A DNA stretch of 64,000 nucleotides from Pontederia crassipes (taxonomy: Eukaryota; Streptophyta; Magnoliopsida; Commelinales; Pontederiaceae). Location of the stretch: the NCBI GenBank assembly GCA_030549335.1, contig CM060188.1, forward strand, positions 5,332,001 to 5,396,000, in the 5' to 3' direction. Of this stretch, positions 22,486-34,655 are shown piece after piece (within the stretch, counting starts at the first letter, position 1; every line of letters starts with the position of its first letter). Position numbers and translations under genes: made by a program. The notes under the pieces were generated by a model. That model was not told the origin of the DNA, searched no databases, and worked only from the letters and a program-made list of their open reading frames with translations.

Positions 22486-24969
22486 CTCAAAATTTAAATC
22501 ATATTGATAATATATTCAATTCTGACTCAACCTAAAATTCATTTACTTGTTTAATTATTGTTGGTTTTTTACCTAATTTCCCTGTCTCCGTAGGAACAAG
22601 GAAAACCTTCGAAATTTTTTGTTAGAGTTCATCTTATTCATAATTCGATATTTGATTTAATTCCATATCACGATCATAATCGCTGTATTTTTGGATTTAG
22701 AAACTTAAATTCTTATTAATTCTTAAGAACTAGTCTATTAGACAAAAAAATTATTTAATATTTAGATAAAAAATATAATGATGAATAATTAAAAAATTGA
22801 TTAGACGAATAATTTTTAGTGAGGGCTTAGATCAAAAGATAAGAATTAAGAACATAATTTATTATTTTATACAATATAAAATTATAATAAATAAAAATAT
22901 TATAACTAGCATATAAAAGTATTATAAGCAATTATTATTTTATTAATTTAAAATTTTGGTTTTTCTTAAAAAAGGTTGTATTGCTATATATTAATATTAA
23001 TTTTGATTAAAGTTTTATTTTACAAGTAATTAATATTATAATTTAAGTAAATAATATAAATTATATTATCTAAATTTCTCTAAAAACAATTGAAATTTTA
23101 ATTAAGAAAATCCAATTATAATAAATATAATAATTATAAATAAGATTTACATTAATTTTACTTAACAATATTTTTTATTTTTATATAATACTAAGTAAAA
23201 TATAATAATTAATTAATAAAATACTTATTCAATATTAGGTCTAAGTATTTTTTATATAATACATGTAATAAATATATATAATATGTAATATTAAATTAAT
23301 AATACAATAATTATTTAATATTAGGTCCAAATAAATATATATAATATAATATTAAAAATAGATCTAAAAGTAGTGACCCTACTTTTAAGCCTATATATTA
23401 ATATTTTACATGAAGTTCTAATATATATTAATATTTTACATAACTGCATAACATTATTTTAATAAAATATGTATCTAGATGCATTAAATTTTTTTATCTC
23501 ACTTTTCTTTTGTTCCCATTTTAATCAAATATTATTGATTTTCATGTTAGCTCTTGTTCTCTCTAAAGGAATATTCCAAATAATTCCAACCATTCTTTCC
23601 ATTAATGAATAATTGGAGTTATCAAGATTTGGATAGTGGAAATATAGGCAGATCCTATTTGGTAAAGTTAACGGTTTGATTAAAGAATATTGATTCGACT
23701 AAATGATAGTAATTTGATTAAAGAATAACGGTTAGCCATGTAGAGGATATCGATTTGTTTATAAATTAAATAAAAACTATTTGAAACATAGCGATTAAAT
23801 TAGTTTATTGTATAAAATGATATATATAACATAATTATATACGTCATATTCATAATAATTAATTTATAATATTTTATCTTGAATACTCTTAAAATATTAT
23901 TTTATTTAAAATATTGATTATTTAAAATTAAAATATTACATGGGTTGTAAGTAAAACTAAAAATGTGATATATTTAATAAAAATAATATATGATATTTAA
24001 TAATTAATAATTAAATAAAGTTATTTAAAAAATAAAGATATAATAGAAATAAAATACGAAATCAATACATTTGTACTCTGTAAGATAGGGGTAACTTATA
24101 ATGCACATTCATGTTAAACTTTGAGTTCCCACTTTATGTTTTCTTCGTTTTTTTAGACTAAGTTTTTTTTTATTTAATTCAAAATTGCAAGTAGGATGAA
24201 TCTGATTTTCTGGTATTGGAGTATCAAGAAAATAAATGTTCTGTTCATTTTTTTATTTCACTAAAGCCTTAAACGTCACAAATCAATTATTTATGACGAT
24301 GCTTAAACGTCACGAATAAACGTCCTTCAGTAACGCTTAAATGTCACAAATGCCTGATATTTGGTGACATTCAAATGTTAAAATGTGAGCTTTAATTTCG
24401 TTTAGATTTTATTAAAAAAAAAACATTAATAACCATCACAATTCTAATGGCTTTTGCTTGTTCCTGCAACATGGCTCTTGGCTTAAACGCTAAGTAAAAA
24501 CCAAAAATTGAGGTTTTCTGTATGCTTCAAGATTAAAATAGATCTTATATTTAGATTATTTTAAAGCATAAAACATCAAAGTTAAAAAAAGGAAAAATGT
24601 AACATTAAATGTTAAACCAAAGAAATAACATGAAATGGTGATATAATGCCAAGAATGCAATAAAAAACTACAAGTACAAATACACATTAGTGGGATACAT
24701 GAGAATTTAGATTTAGAAGGGAGACTAAGTGAGATATCAAAAGAATTAGATCTACATGTTTGGCCTGCTGGTAAGTGTCAGATTTCACACTTTAGAATGT
24801 CATGTCATCGATTCTACACGTTTTCTTTTTTTTCTCTTGGTATTTTTTTATTATGTTTTCTTTTCTTTAGTCCTTTTTATGATCTTTTCCCTTATTAAGC
24901 TAAAATTAATCGAATTTTAATGTATTAAATTTATTATTTTTTAATTATATAATTTTATATTATATGTTG
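22486..24969. other. Very AT-rich intergenic DNA
   Basis: Nothing coding is recognised. At about 24270-24380 the motif AAACGTCAC / AAATGTCACAAAT is repeated four or five times (TTAAACGTCACAAATCAA, TTAAACGTCACGAATAAA, TTAAATGTCACAAATGCC, TTGGTGACATTCAAATG). This resembles the subterminal repeats of a DNA transposon, but no terminus was defined. Confidence 0.4.
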
Positions 24970-25000
<31 letters not shown>

Positions 25001-25011
25001 AAAAAAAAAAA
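24970..25011. repeat. Homopolymer junction C21 A21
   Basis: Twenty-one C followed directly by twenty-one A. Read on the minus strand, the tract follows GCCATGGACGGAACTAGAAAT, a context resembling plant repeats that carry a T/G run. Length in a real genome is likely variable and assembly of it uncertain. Confidence 0.9.
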
Positions 25012-26121
25012 TTTCTAGTTCCGTCCATGGCTATAACTAAGACATCCTGTATAATAATATATAAACCCGTAACTATAAACCATTGCTGACAGATCTCAGC
25101 TCTTTTGCCAAAACCTGTCCAGTGCACTATCAGCATTACCCTGCAATACAACAACTATATCATACAAGAGATCACAAATCTACTCATGCTTCACTTTTCT
25201 CAAGCATGTAGCAATGTCCAACTAGCTACCTAGTATTTAATCCTAAATCTACTCATGCTTCACTTTTCTCAAGTGACAACCAAAATAAATCAAGGGAGTA
25301 TGGTTTTAGCAACAATGTGTTATCTAGAATAGTAATACCTTGTCAAGTATATTTCTAATTAGTTAGATTCAAAAGGCATTAACAAGGAACATGTGACAAG
25401 TAGTAAACTTCCAAATAACTTATATGCTAGAAATTCAGCATTGAACAATGAACATTTAACAAGTAGCATAATCATTACAATGGAAGCTCTCTGGTAGAAA
25501 CGAAATTATTGTAGTGTCATTACAATGAACGTTACTTCTCATCTGTTTTTTTTCTCTCTTTTTTTTTGTAGTGTCTTACTACTAGGGGTAAAGCTATTTA
25601 TCCGAAATTTGAACTATTTGGAAATATTGTAATAACTAATTAAATAATATTGAAATAAAAATGAGACTAAAAGGTGAAATAGATGACGCACTTGAAATAA
25701 TGTTGGCATCCGTGGAGTTGGGGGACACAATGATCTATGAATTTGGTCAATGAATCTAAGTTATATTTAGAAAAATTCTAAATCCTCCTAAAACATCTGC
25801 CTAATTTTTCTCCTAATACTCATCCCCCTGAAAGTTGATCAAATTACCATCAAAGTCACTGTGAGAAGTTAGGTTGATTTTTAGGCTAAAAATTAGGAGG
25901 ATATAGAAGGTCTCTTGTATTTAAATTAATCCGTAGGACACTGACGCAGTCCTTGAATCAGACGTTCAAACGACGTGTCTCGATCTCGTCAACTCATTTC
26001 CGATCGAACAATTCTAAAAGCATGGCGTAACTAAGCACCTTAATATTTCATTATATATATGTATATATTTATACACTAATGGCCATGCAAATTCTGCAAA
26101 AACACGCTAAATAGCGCATGT
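25012..26121. other. Intergenic, with a 29-bp direct repeat
   Basis: No gene recognised. AAATCTACTCATGCTTCACT.. (29 bp) occurs at 25176-25204 and again at 25245-25273, both followed by AAG. The rest is AT-rich and non-coding by inspection. Confidence 0.5.
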
Positions 26122-26959
26122 TGTAACGTCTGGCAAATTAGTGTAAATGGAAAGAATTTGAAAATCAAATTCAATTACAATTAAGAAAAGTAATTTGATT
26201 CAATTTTTTTTTTAAAAAAAGAAGAAATGAAACTCCCAATCGAGTGCGGAATCTTCTCCTCCGATTGCGCGGTTGGCTGATCGAGACAATACAAGGGGCA
26301 CGAGAGGAAACCCTCACGCGGTCACATCCAACTCCATGACCAAGTTATAATTTCAATTATCATAATCTTAATTATATTTAGTAATTCTAAAAATAAAATC
26401 AGCAAAATCTCTCTCTCTTACTTATCTTGTGTTATTTGTCAACAGATAAAAAAAGACACATATATATTCATCAAGATTTAATAAAAAGCTATAAGATAGG
26501 ACATTCACATATTGTCATTATTTTTTTTCACAAACCATCTCACATATAATCCCACAGAATCAAGTCTCATGCAACCTTACAAAAAGTTATTCACAAACTT
26601 GATTATAACATCTAAAATTATCTATTACATACATGCTTCCAAAAACAAAAATGGAGAGAGATTAAAGTGCTTTAGTGACTTGACCTCTTCTATATGCAGC
26701 AAAATTAAGTTCCGACTCAACTCGAGAACCTACGAGTATCTGAAAAAATTTAAAATGGATATTGTGAACAATAATCATTTGCTCAGTGAGTAGAATAAAG
26801 ATACAACATAGAGGAACAATACGAGTGCATATAACATTAAATAACCATAATTTCCATATAATAAAATATTTAAAGTATAACACATATAACATAACTTGTC
26901 AAATCATATGAACTTTTATATAAATAAAAGTAACTCAAGATATCATCATTTTCATAATT

Positions 26960-27340
26960 AAACTCCACACATGTGTCATTGCAAATACTCATCATGAGTT
27001 AATATGTATCCCTTTATGATTAAGCAGAGCTTCATAATCAAGAGTCATGGATACACAGAGCAAATCATGGGTCAATATATATCCCTCTATGATTGTGTGT
27101 CATACAGTTAAGCAGATCTTCACAATCAAGAGTCTCAGATACGTAGAGCAAATTATGAGTTAATACTTATTCCAATCATGATTGTGTGTCACTCAATCAT
27201 GATTCTCAAATACGCAGAGCATATCATGAATCAATACGTATTTCAATCATTGTGTCACCCAATCATGATTCTCATATACACAGAGCATATCACGGTCAAT
27301 ACATGCATGTAGAGCAGCCTCCAAAAGATAAAACACTCAA
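26960..27340. repeat. Imperfect tandem repeat, about 4 x 85 bp, in inner gypsy LTR
   Basis: A unit containing ATACACAGAGCAAATCATG..TCAATA..TATTTCAATCATGATTGTGTGTCAC is repeated about four times with divergence (GATACACAGAGCAAATCATG, GATACGTAGAGCAAATTATG, AATACGCAGAGCATATCATG, ATACACAGAGCATATCACG). Tandem repeats inside LTRs are common in long-LTR gypsy families. Confidence 0.75.
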
Positions 27341-29399
27341 TATACACTCCAAAGACTTCATATATATCTAATGTGGTCTCAAAGATCTTTTTCATTCAGC
27401 ATCATCAATGTACACATGAAGTTTTTAATAACAAAATAACATATCACCATCATATATCAATATCAAGTAAACTTATTTTAAATTCATAAGCATTGTTTCT
27501 TGAAAATATTTTGATATAAGAAGGTACTCCATCTCATATGAAATTTTTGAAACACATCATAAATATCTTTCTTAACTCAAAGTATGTTTCAATAACAATA
27601 CTAATAATAATCCTTGCCTGAAATAATATCATAAATAAAAAAGTAACATATATCATTTTGCTATATTGTTAATTTACCCACTCAGCTTGTACTTTATCAT
27701 TTCAAGAAGGTTTATTAAATTTCTTCCCTTTCACTTGTACCTTGATATTTTCCTACAAGTGATAATATCTTTGTACTTACCAATTACAACAAAGTAATAT
27801 ACAATGCATACTCATGATGCATGAATGTTTATGCATCTTAAAATGCATATAATCCTTTCTAATATCAATTTTTAATTTCAGGTATTTTTGTTCATAGGCT
27901 ATTTCACAATTGAAACTTCTCAATCCCCCTTAACTTAACTAAGTGTTGTCTAAGAATTCCAGACTAAGTGTATATCAATTAATAATTCATAACTTCTTAA
28001 CCACATAAGCAAATCTTATGATTCTAAACTAATTTAAAACTAAACATACTAAGATTTTCAATCCCCAAGTATCATTAATTGAGTCCAAGTGAGTAAGTTA
28101 TAACATTTAAAGCAATCTGACCTATGATTTGTGTTCTGACAGACTGTGTGTCACTGAAATATTGATTTATATTTTTCTTCATACTTATCAATTTAACTAG
28201 GTCATAATTTTTCTGAAAATTAGACTTCATTAGTATTTTGTCATAAAAGTATAGAATTTAACTTGTTGTATACCCTTACAATAAAAATAGTTAATTCGGG
28301 TCATCATCTGTCCATGTCTTGAAATCTGACAGAAGAATTACTATGAAATGAAAAATTCATTTCTACCAATATGCATGCACAAATAAGATGATTCCACTTC
28401 TCACCGAACCCCTGTAATGTCTATTCAAGCATATATAAACTTCAAATCATTCTATTCTAACCGTGCCTTAATTTACAAATTGAACTTATATCAGACTCAG
28501 AATAGGATGAGTGACTAACGAAGACAAGTTCATAACTTCTTCTATATAACTCCTTTTTAGATTATTCCAGGGGCCATGAAAAAGTAACTTCGAATGAATT
28601 AATATATAAAATTTCATAATTTATTATTTGGCAATCACAAAGTAATAATTCTCTCAATCAGAAGAACAATTGTCGAATCAAAACTCATCTTAAACAGCCT
28701 ATGTTCCCAAATTTCTCCAGTCCAATTCGCTTGGGTTCCGCCTCTGGTAATTTTTCTACAGTAAAAGAATAATGTTAAGTGGCTTATATATTGTTTTCAC
28801 AATTTTCTCACGAGATAAGGCAATTTGGAAAAATATCCCTTTAAGCAACTGTTCAACTGTCTCCTTCAGCTGTTTGGAACTTAAGTGATGGTCGTCAATC
28901 ATATTTTTTATCATAACTAAGTGTTTTAACCCTAATTAAGCTTACTTAATTCTATTTAAACATATATATTATAATATTTAGAAATTTTACAATTTATTCT
29001 TAATAATCTTATGTAATTACTTTATAAAATTTATCGATAATTATGTAATCATTATGCCCTAATTGAAATATTAATTACTATATACAAATATCACTAAATG
29101 AATATCCAAACTAATTTAATATGTTAATTAAGTGCATAATTATGCAAAAATAATGTTTGTAGAGCATGTCCGTGACAATTCTTCCCTCCTAAAAAAAATT
29201 TCGTCTCCGAAATTTGATTACTTGTTTCAGGGAATAAGAACACATACTTTTTCTTATTTGATCCTCTCGCCCTCAAGTTGTCTCTTCTCTTAAATGATTT
29301 CTCCAAAGCACTGAAACTAATGAAATCTTTCGACTCCGTAGTTCTTTTTCCTTTCTTTCAATAATTTGTACTAGATTATCTTTATATTACAAATCCTCT

Positions 29400-31556
29400 C
29401 ATACTTGAATAGATTGTGGCTCCAACACATGAGAAGGATCTGATCGATATCGTCGAAGCATAGAGACATGAAATATATCATGAATACGTGATAACTCTGA
29501 CGGTAGAGCTAACTTATATGCAACTAGTCCAATACGCTTCAAAATTTCATACGGCCCTACATATCTTAGACTTAACTTTTCTTTCTTCTCAAATCATATG
29601 ACACTTTTTCAAGGTGAAATTTTTAAGAACACCTTACTGTCCATTTCATACTTCATTTCTCGACGATTTTGATCTGCATAACTCTTTTGTCGATCTTGTG
29701 TTACCTTTAACTTTTGTTTGATGATTTTTATGCCGTCGACGGTCTCTTGCACTTTTTGTGGTCATAAAAGGACTCTTACACATTCTTCATCCTAACATAT
29801 CTGTGTCCTACATTTCCTACCATATAATACTTCAAAAGAAGTCATCTCAATATTTGAATGAAAGCTATTATTATATGCAAACTCTGCTAATGATAAGTGT
29901 TCATTGCAAGATTTCTTAAATTCTATAATACAAGCTCTGAGCATTTCTTCAAGTGTTTGAATGGTTCTCTCCGATTGACCATCGGTTTGAGGATGAAATG
30001 AAGTACTAAACTTTAGTTTCATGCCAAAGGCATTTTGTAAACTATGCTAGAATCAAGAGGTAAACTGAGGATCTCTATAAAAAATAATAGATGTTAGAAT
30101 ACCATGTAGTCTCACAATTTCATCAATATATAATTTGGCTAAGGCATTTAAAGAGTCATTCTTTCGAACCGGTATGAAACGTGCAGACTTTGTAAGACGA
30201 TCAACAATTATTCAAATAGTGTCATGATTTCTCTTAGTTCTTCGCAGATCCGTCATGAAATTCATAGTAATTTCATCCCACTTGTATTATGGTATCGAAA
30301 TTGATTGAATAGTTACAGGTAGAGCTTTGTGTTATGCCTTTGCTTGTTGACATACTAAACTTCAAGAGATATATTTTGCTATATCTTTCTTCATATTGTG
30401 CCACCAAAAGTTTCTCCTCAAATCTCTATACATCGTAATACTTCCTGGATGTATAGTATAAGACGAACAATGAGCTTCCTCCATTATTTCTTGCCTAAAA
30501 TTTTCAACATTAATTAGGAACACATAACCTACTGCCAAATATTAAAGTCTCATCATCATTTCATGAGAATTATATTTGCTCTCCGTTCTTTACTTGATTG
30601 ATGATTTTCACTAACTATTTGTCTTGATCTTGTACTTTGCGTATCCTCTCGATTAGAATTTGTCTAATAATAAAGTGTGTCAAGAGTGCTCATTTTCACT
30701 TGTTTTTAGCTCAACTCCTAAGGATTTCAATTCTAGTAGCAATGGTAACTGATAATTACACTTTTATATGGACTAGAAGACTCGATGATTTACAACTTAG
30801 TGCATCTACAACCACATTATCTTTACTCGGATGATAATTAATTATGCAATTATAGTCCTTTAATAATTTCATCCACCTTCTTTGGCATAGATTTAATTCT
30901 TTTTGTGTAATAAGATATTTCAAATACTTATGATCTGTAAAAATGTGACACGTCTCTCCATAAAAATAATGCCTTCATATATTAAGAGTAAAAATAACTG
31001 TCGCCAACTCTAAATCATGTGTTGGGTAGTTTAACTCATGTGGCTTCAATTATCGAGAAGCATATGCAATAACTTTTTCATGTTGCATTAGAATGCAACC
31101 CAATCCTTGTCTACAAGTGTCACTATACACCATATAGCCTCCAATTTTTATTGGGACTGTCAACACTAGAGCATATGTTAAACATCTCTTTAACTTTTTG
31201 AAACTATCTTGACATTGCTCTGTCCATTCGAATTTTACATCTTTTCGAAGAAGTCTAGTTAATGGAACTGCAATCATAGAAAAACTTTCAATAAAACATC
31301 AATAATATCCTGCTAGGCTAAGAAAACTTCTCACTTCTGTCACACTTTTTGGAGGTTCTCATTTCAATATTGTATCAACCTTCGCTGGGTCTACACAAAT
31401 GCCATCTACTGAGATTACATATCTCAAAAATATCACTGAGTTGAGCCGAAATTCACATTTGCAAAACTTTACAAATAATTGTTTCTCTCGAAGTATCTGC
31501 AAAATAATTCTTAAATATTTTTCATGTTCTTCTTCACTTTGAGAATAGACACTCAT
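29400..31556 (-). pseudogene. Gypsy pol fragment: RT end, RNase H, integrase, C-terminus
   Basis: From 31556 leftward: the RT C-terminal part (VYSQSEEEHEKYLRIILQIL.., KFCKCEF, FLRYVIS), RT/RNase H connection and RNase H (31277-31050: LLRKDVKFEWTEQCQDSF, VYSDTCRQGLGCILMQ), integrase (30022-29792: FHPQTDGQSERTIQTLEEML, SLAEFAYNNSFH) and the region after the core near 29430-29590 (RYVGPYEILKRIG, HVSMLRRYRSDPSHVL). The catalytic YVDD/FIDD box lies just outside the preserved part. Stops and shifts separate the pieces, so this is a dead copy. Confidence 0.87.
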
Positions 31557-31557
31557 T

Positions 31558-31800
31558 ACTCCGAAAATACAAGTACGATTATGTCAATGTGATCCAAATT
31601 GAGGAACTAAATATTAAGGAGGATCTAATGTATGAGAAGCAACCCATGGAGGTACTACAGTACCAAGAGTACCAGAATGGAAAGAAGAAATTATTATTGG
31701 TCAAAGTGACATGGAAGCATCACCAAGAAAAAAAAGCGACATGAGAAGTAGAGTCAGAGATGCGCAAAAAATTTCTTGAACTATTCGGTAAGTCTTAACA
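31558..31800 (+). pseudogene. Gypsy pol C-terminal tail of the outer element
   Basis: The plus-strand frame LRKYKYDYVNVIQIEEL, then YEKQPMEVL and LLLVKVTWKHH, matches the chromodomain-like end of gypsy polyproteins (HVSMLRKY..DPSHV; YEE.PV.ILDR; VKVLWRNH). It is followed by TTCGAAGACGAATTTTATTTTAAGAG, the usual end of gypsy internal regions, and then by the LTR at 31845. The upstream part of the gene is missing at the junction near 31550. Confidence 0.78.
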
Positions 31801-32379
31801 TTTATCAAAATTCGAAGACGAATTTTATTTTAAGAGTATAATAATGTAACGTCTGGCAAATTAGTGTACATGGAAAGAATTTGTAAATCAAATTCAATTG
31901 CAAGTAAGGAAAGCAATTCGATTCAGATTCAAAAGAAAAAAAGGGAAGAAACCAAAAGGAGCACGTGGGGGAACCCCCGCACACCCTTGGATCCCCTCTT
32001 GACCGGCCACCACCCCTCCGGTCTTCTTCTTCCTTCTCTCTGACGGATGACGCGCATCGAAAGAGCGATGAACCGAACGGGGATAGGGGAGATCCAACAG
32101 ACCTTTGGCGCACCACAGCTCATTCTCGATGTAGGTGCAAGGCCAGCCGCACTTACCGTCCGCCAGGAACGACCGGAAGTGGAGAGAGCAACTCCGGCGA
32201 ACCAAAAACAATGATCGAAGGTACTCTAGACGTTTAATCCCCCTAGACAATAAAATGTTGATCGTTTGGAAGGGCGCCGGAAATGAAGAAGATGACCGGC
32301 GGCTCTGTCTCGTCATGGAAATTGATCGACTGATTCGACATGAGTGGTCGACTGATCCTGCGAGAGACCCGCACTCACA

Positions 32380-32790
32380 CTATCGATCGACCGGCTCGAT
32401 CAGAACGATCGATCGATCCGATCTGATCTAATGCATCGACGCTGTTGTACAATCGGTCGACCGATTCAATCAGAACGGTCGATCGGTCCGACAGCGTGCC
32501 TTACCAAAGGGAATGATCGATTGGTCAATGGGGAACGATCGACCGGTTTAAGGGGAGACATCGACCGGTCTAATGAGAACGGTCGACCGACTCGGAGACC
32601 TTGACGTGGAAGAAATGATCAACCGGTCCAGTTAGAACAGTCGACCTGTCCAGAGGAAACAGTCAATCGGTCCAGAGGGAGAGGTCGATCGGTTCAACCA
32701 AATCGACAGGTTCAGATTGACCGATTCAAGTCGACCGGTCTAGGTCGACTAGTTCAAGCTGACCGATCTAAACCAACCGAACCAATAGGA
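32380..32790. repeat. GGTCGACCGGTTC-type array inside the LTR
   Basis: The words CGATCGACCGG, CGGTCGACCGATTC, GATCGATTGGTC, ATCGACCGGTCTAA, GTCGACCTGTCC and CAATCGGTCCAGAGG follow each other every 15-40 bases over about 400 bp. All are variants of a short palindrome-like GATCGACCGGTC(Y)A unit, often with TCAGAACGG between them. No protein is encoded. Confidence 0.8.
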
Positions 32791-33639
32791 AAGTTTTGGA
32801 CCGAATCCAACACACGAACGCTGACCCGGTCTGAGTCGAACCTCGACTCAGCTCGAGTCACGCGCATGGACCCTAAACAGAAGGCTCAACCCGGGTTACC
32901 CTTAACCGACCCAAGTTCTATTGTAAAGGACATAAGTACCCTTTTGGGATCCGAACTTTCATAATTGATCCTCCATCTCGACAAGCCCACTTAAGATCAT
33001 GTTCCATACTATAAAGACATCAATGAACATTGTCCACCCTAAGGAACGGAATAAGACTTGTATGAAGAAACGAAAAGGTAGAAGATCACATTGTTACTTC
33101 AGAAAAAAGAGATATGACTCCACATTTTTCTTCGATTCATGATTCTAGATTCCATAGCTAATAAACAAAGACGTGTAAAATAAAGATGAAACTACGGGAT
33201 TGCTATGTACCGTCCCAAAGTACAGAGTAAAGATCAAGACATATTACAGTGAAAGGGTATGTAGCTAAGCTGAGGAGATAGTGAACCTACATATCTTTGA
33301 TGACTGTTGCTCTTGGGATACAGGTCTTCTCACACCTGTGTTTCGAAAAAGGGTGATGTATTGACACACTCCTTTCCCCAAAGAGAGTAACATATGAATT
33401 TCAAAATATAGCGCCAGGGGGACAAGTAGCTTAGCTAAGGAGACAATGAACCTACAAGTTCTTAAATGACCACTATTCTTGAGGTATGCATTGCATTACA
33501 CGTACCTTTCTCAAAATGAGCATTCTGACTTTACATATGTATAGAGACACCTTTGACATCCCAATTTAATAAAGTCGAGCTCGCATAGGACAACGAACTC
33601 TAAGGACAGTGTAATAATGTAAAAGATGTAGCGCAACTC

Positions 33640-33800
33640 ACAATAAAGCAATGTATAGTAAAATATAGTATAGTAAAGTACAGAATATGGTATAGTAAAG
33701 TACGAAATATGACATAGTGAAGTACAGAATATGGTATGGTAAAGATAAAACATTGTTCAGCAAAGTACAAAGTATGATATAGTAGGGACAAGGCACATAT
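33640..33800. repeat. TATAGTAAAGTACAGAATATGG tandem repeat
   Basis: Five or so diverged copies of an 18-20 bp unit (TATAGTAAAGTACAGAATATG, TATAGTAAAGTACGAAATATG, ATAGTGAAGTACAGAATATGG, CAGCAAAGTACAAAGTATGA) lie inside the gypsy 3' LTR. Confidence 0.8.
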
Positions 33801-34619
33801 ATGGTAAAGAACAGAGTACAAACATTGATATGATGAAGCATGACCCATTACTTATTGAAATCAAAGCATGGAAATCCAAAGTTTTAAAGACTGCCTATCT
33901 ATTAATGATTCAAACATCATTTGATTATTGTTCTATCGTCTATACTTCTATTGTACATGACGTTTTCGCTCATAGGTATTCTATTCGCATGTATTGGAAT
34001 TTTGCATGTGAGAATTTTGTTTGATGAGGTGTCGAAAGATGCAGAGCTTGGAGAATGTTACACATGACTTATCGAACTCATAACATTCAGCACTTTCATT
34101 TCATTAGTTAAATAATTGATCCTTACATTTGGAAGACATTATGATTTTTTCTTTTTGAATTCGGACGTGTGATTATTTGCTCAAACCTTTTGGAAATCAT
34201 AGTCATTTCCCTTTTTTTTGTTGTGAGATTCATAAATTATTAATGTACCTTGATATTCTGACGTTCACTCTTTCCCAATAAAGTTCTTAGTTATTTTATT
34301 ATTATAATTGATGCCACATATTACAATTGTTGAATGGTCAAAGTCATAGTACAGTCAATAGTGTAGTATACAATGTATCGTTCCCATGGTCAACCTGATT
34401 GCTTACGTGACAAGGGGTCAATTTTGGAGGCGTTACACATATAATTATTTTAAAAAATAATAGAAATCAAATATGAAATGGAAGTTTATTTTTTTTATAA
34501 AGAAAGATCGCGAGATTAGTTAGCTATTACAAGTGAAATACAACGGCGAGAGATTTATAAATTATTTTTTTATATAGAAATCAAGTTTTATAAATTTTTT
34601 TGTTTAACTTAATTTGGTA

Positions 34620-34655
<36 letters not shown>

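Larger units (their letters stand above)
26337..31556 (-). mobile_element. Ty3-gypsy element, inner minus-strand copy, 5'-truncated
   Basis: The minus strand reads RT, RNase H, integrase, a C-terminal region, a polypurine tract (TTTTTTTTAGGAGGGAAGAAT, around 29178-29198) and then an LTR start TGTCACGG at 29177-29170. The 3' LTR therefore extends left from 29177. Its far end is not certain; TGACCAAG at 26337 is a candidate, giving about 2.8 kb. The 5' LTR, gag, protease and most of RT are absent. The right junction lies near 31550, where RT sequence abuts the pol tail of the outer element. Confidence 0.68.
26122..34437 (+). mobile_element. Ty3-gypsy element, outer copy, collapsed and nested
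   Basis: TGTAACGTCTGGCAAATTAG appears at 26122 and again at 31845. The right-hand copy begins a long LTR running to GGCGTTACA at 34437. Just before it, the plus strand carries the last part of a gypsy pol (31558-31800). Flanking pentamers CATGT (26117-26121) and CATAT (34438-34442) fit a decayed 5-bp target duplication. The two LTR starts agree clearly over about 100 bases and then diverge strongly. Most of the element (5' LTR remainder, gag, protease, RT, integrase core) is missing and replaced by a minus-strand gypsy fragment. Long LTRs and a chromodomain-like pol end suggest the Tekay/Del group, by inference. Confidence 0.7.
31845..34437 (+). repeat. Gypsy 3' LTR, about 2.6 kb
   Basis: Starts TGTAACGTC and ends GGCGTTACA, giving short inverted termini. 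It has a GC-rich first third with a GGTCGACCGGT array (about 32380-32790) and a TATAGTAAAGTAC array near 33640-33790. No host gene is seen inside it, and the short open frames at 31894-32431 lack similarity. Confidence 0.8.

Noticed and set aside
31894..32431. Short open frames with arginine-rich translations
   Set aside because: They lie within the gypsy LTR and its repeat array, with no similarity or splice structure.
33511..33848. Tyr/Leu/Phe-rich minus-strand frames resembling membrane peptides
   Set aside because: They are translations of the TATAGTAAAGTAC tandem repeat.
26122..34437. Endogenous pararetrovirus
   Set aside because: The domain order and sequence belong to LTR retrotransposons: LTR ends, a polypurine tract, and an integrase with a chromodomain-like tail. 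No movement-protein or coat-protein-like region is present.
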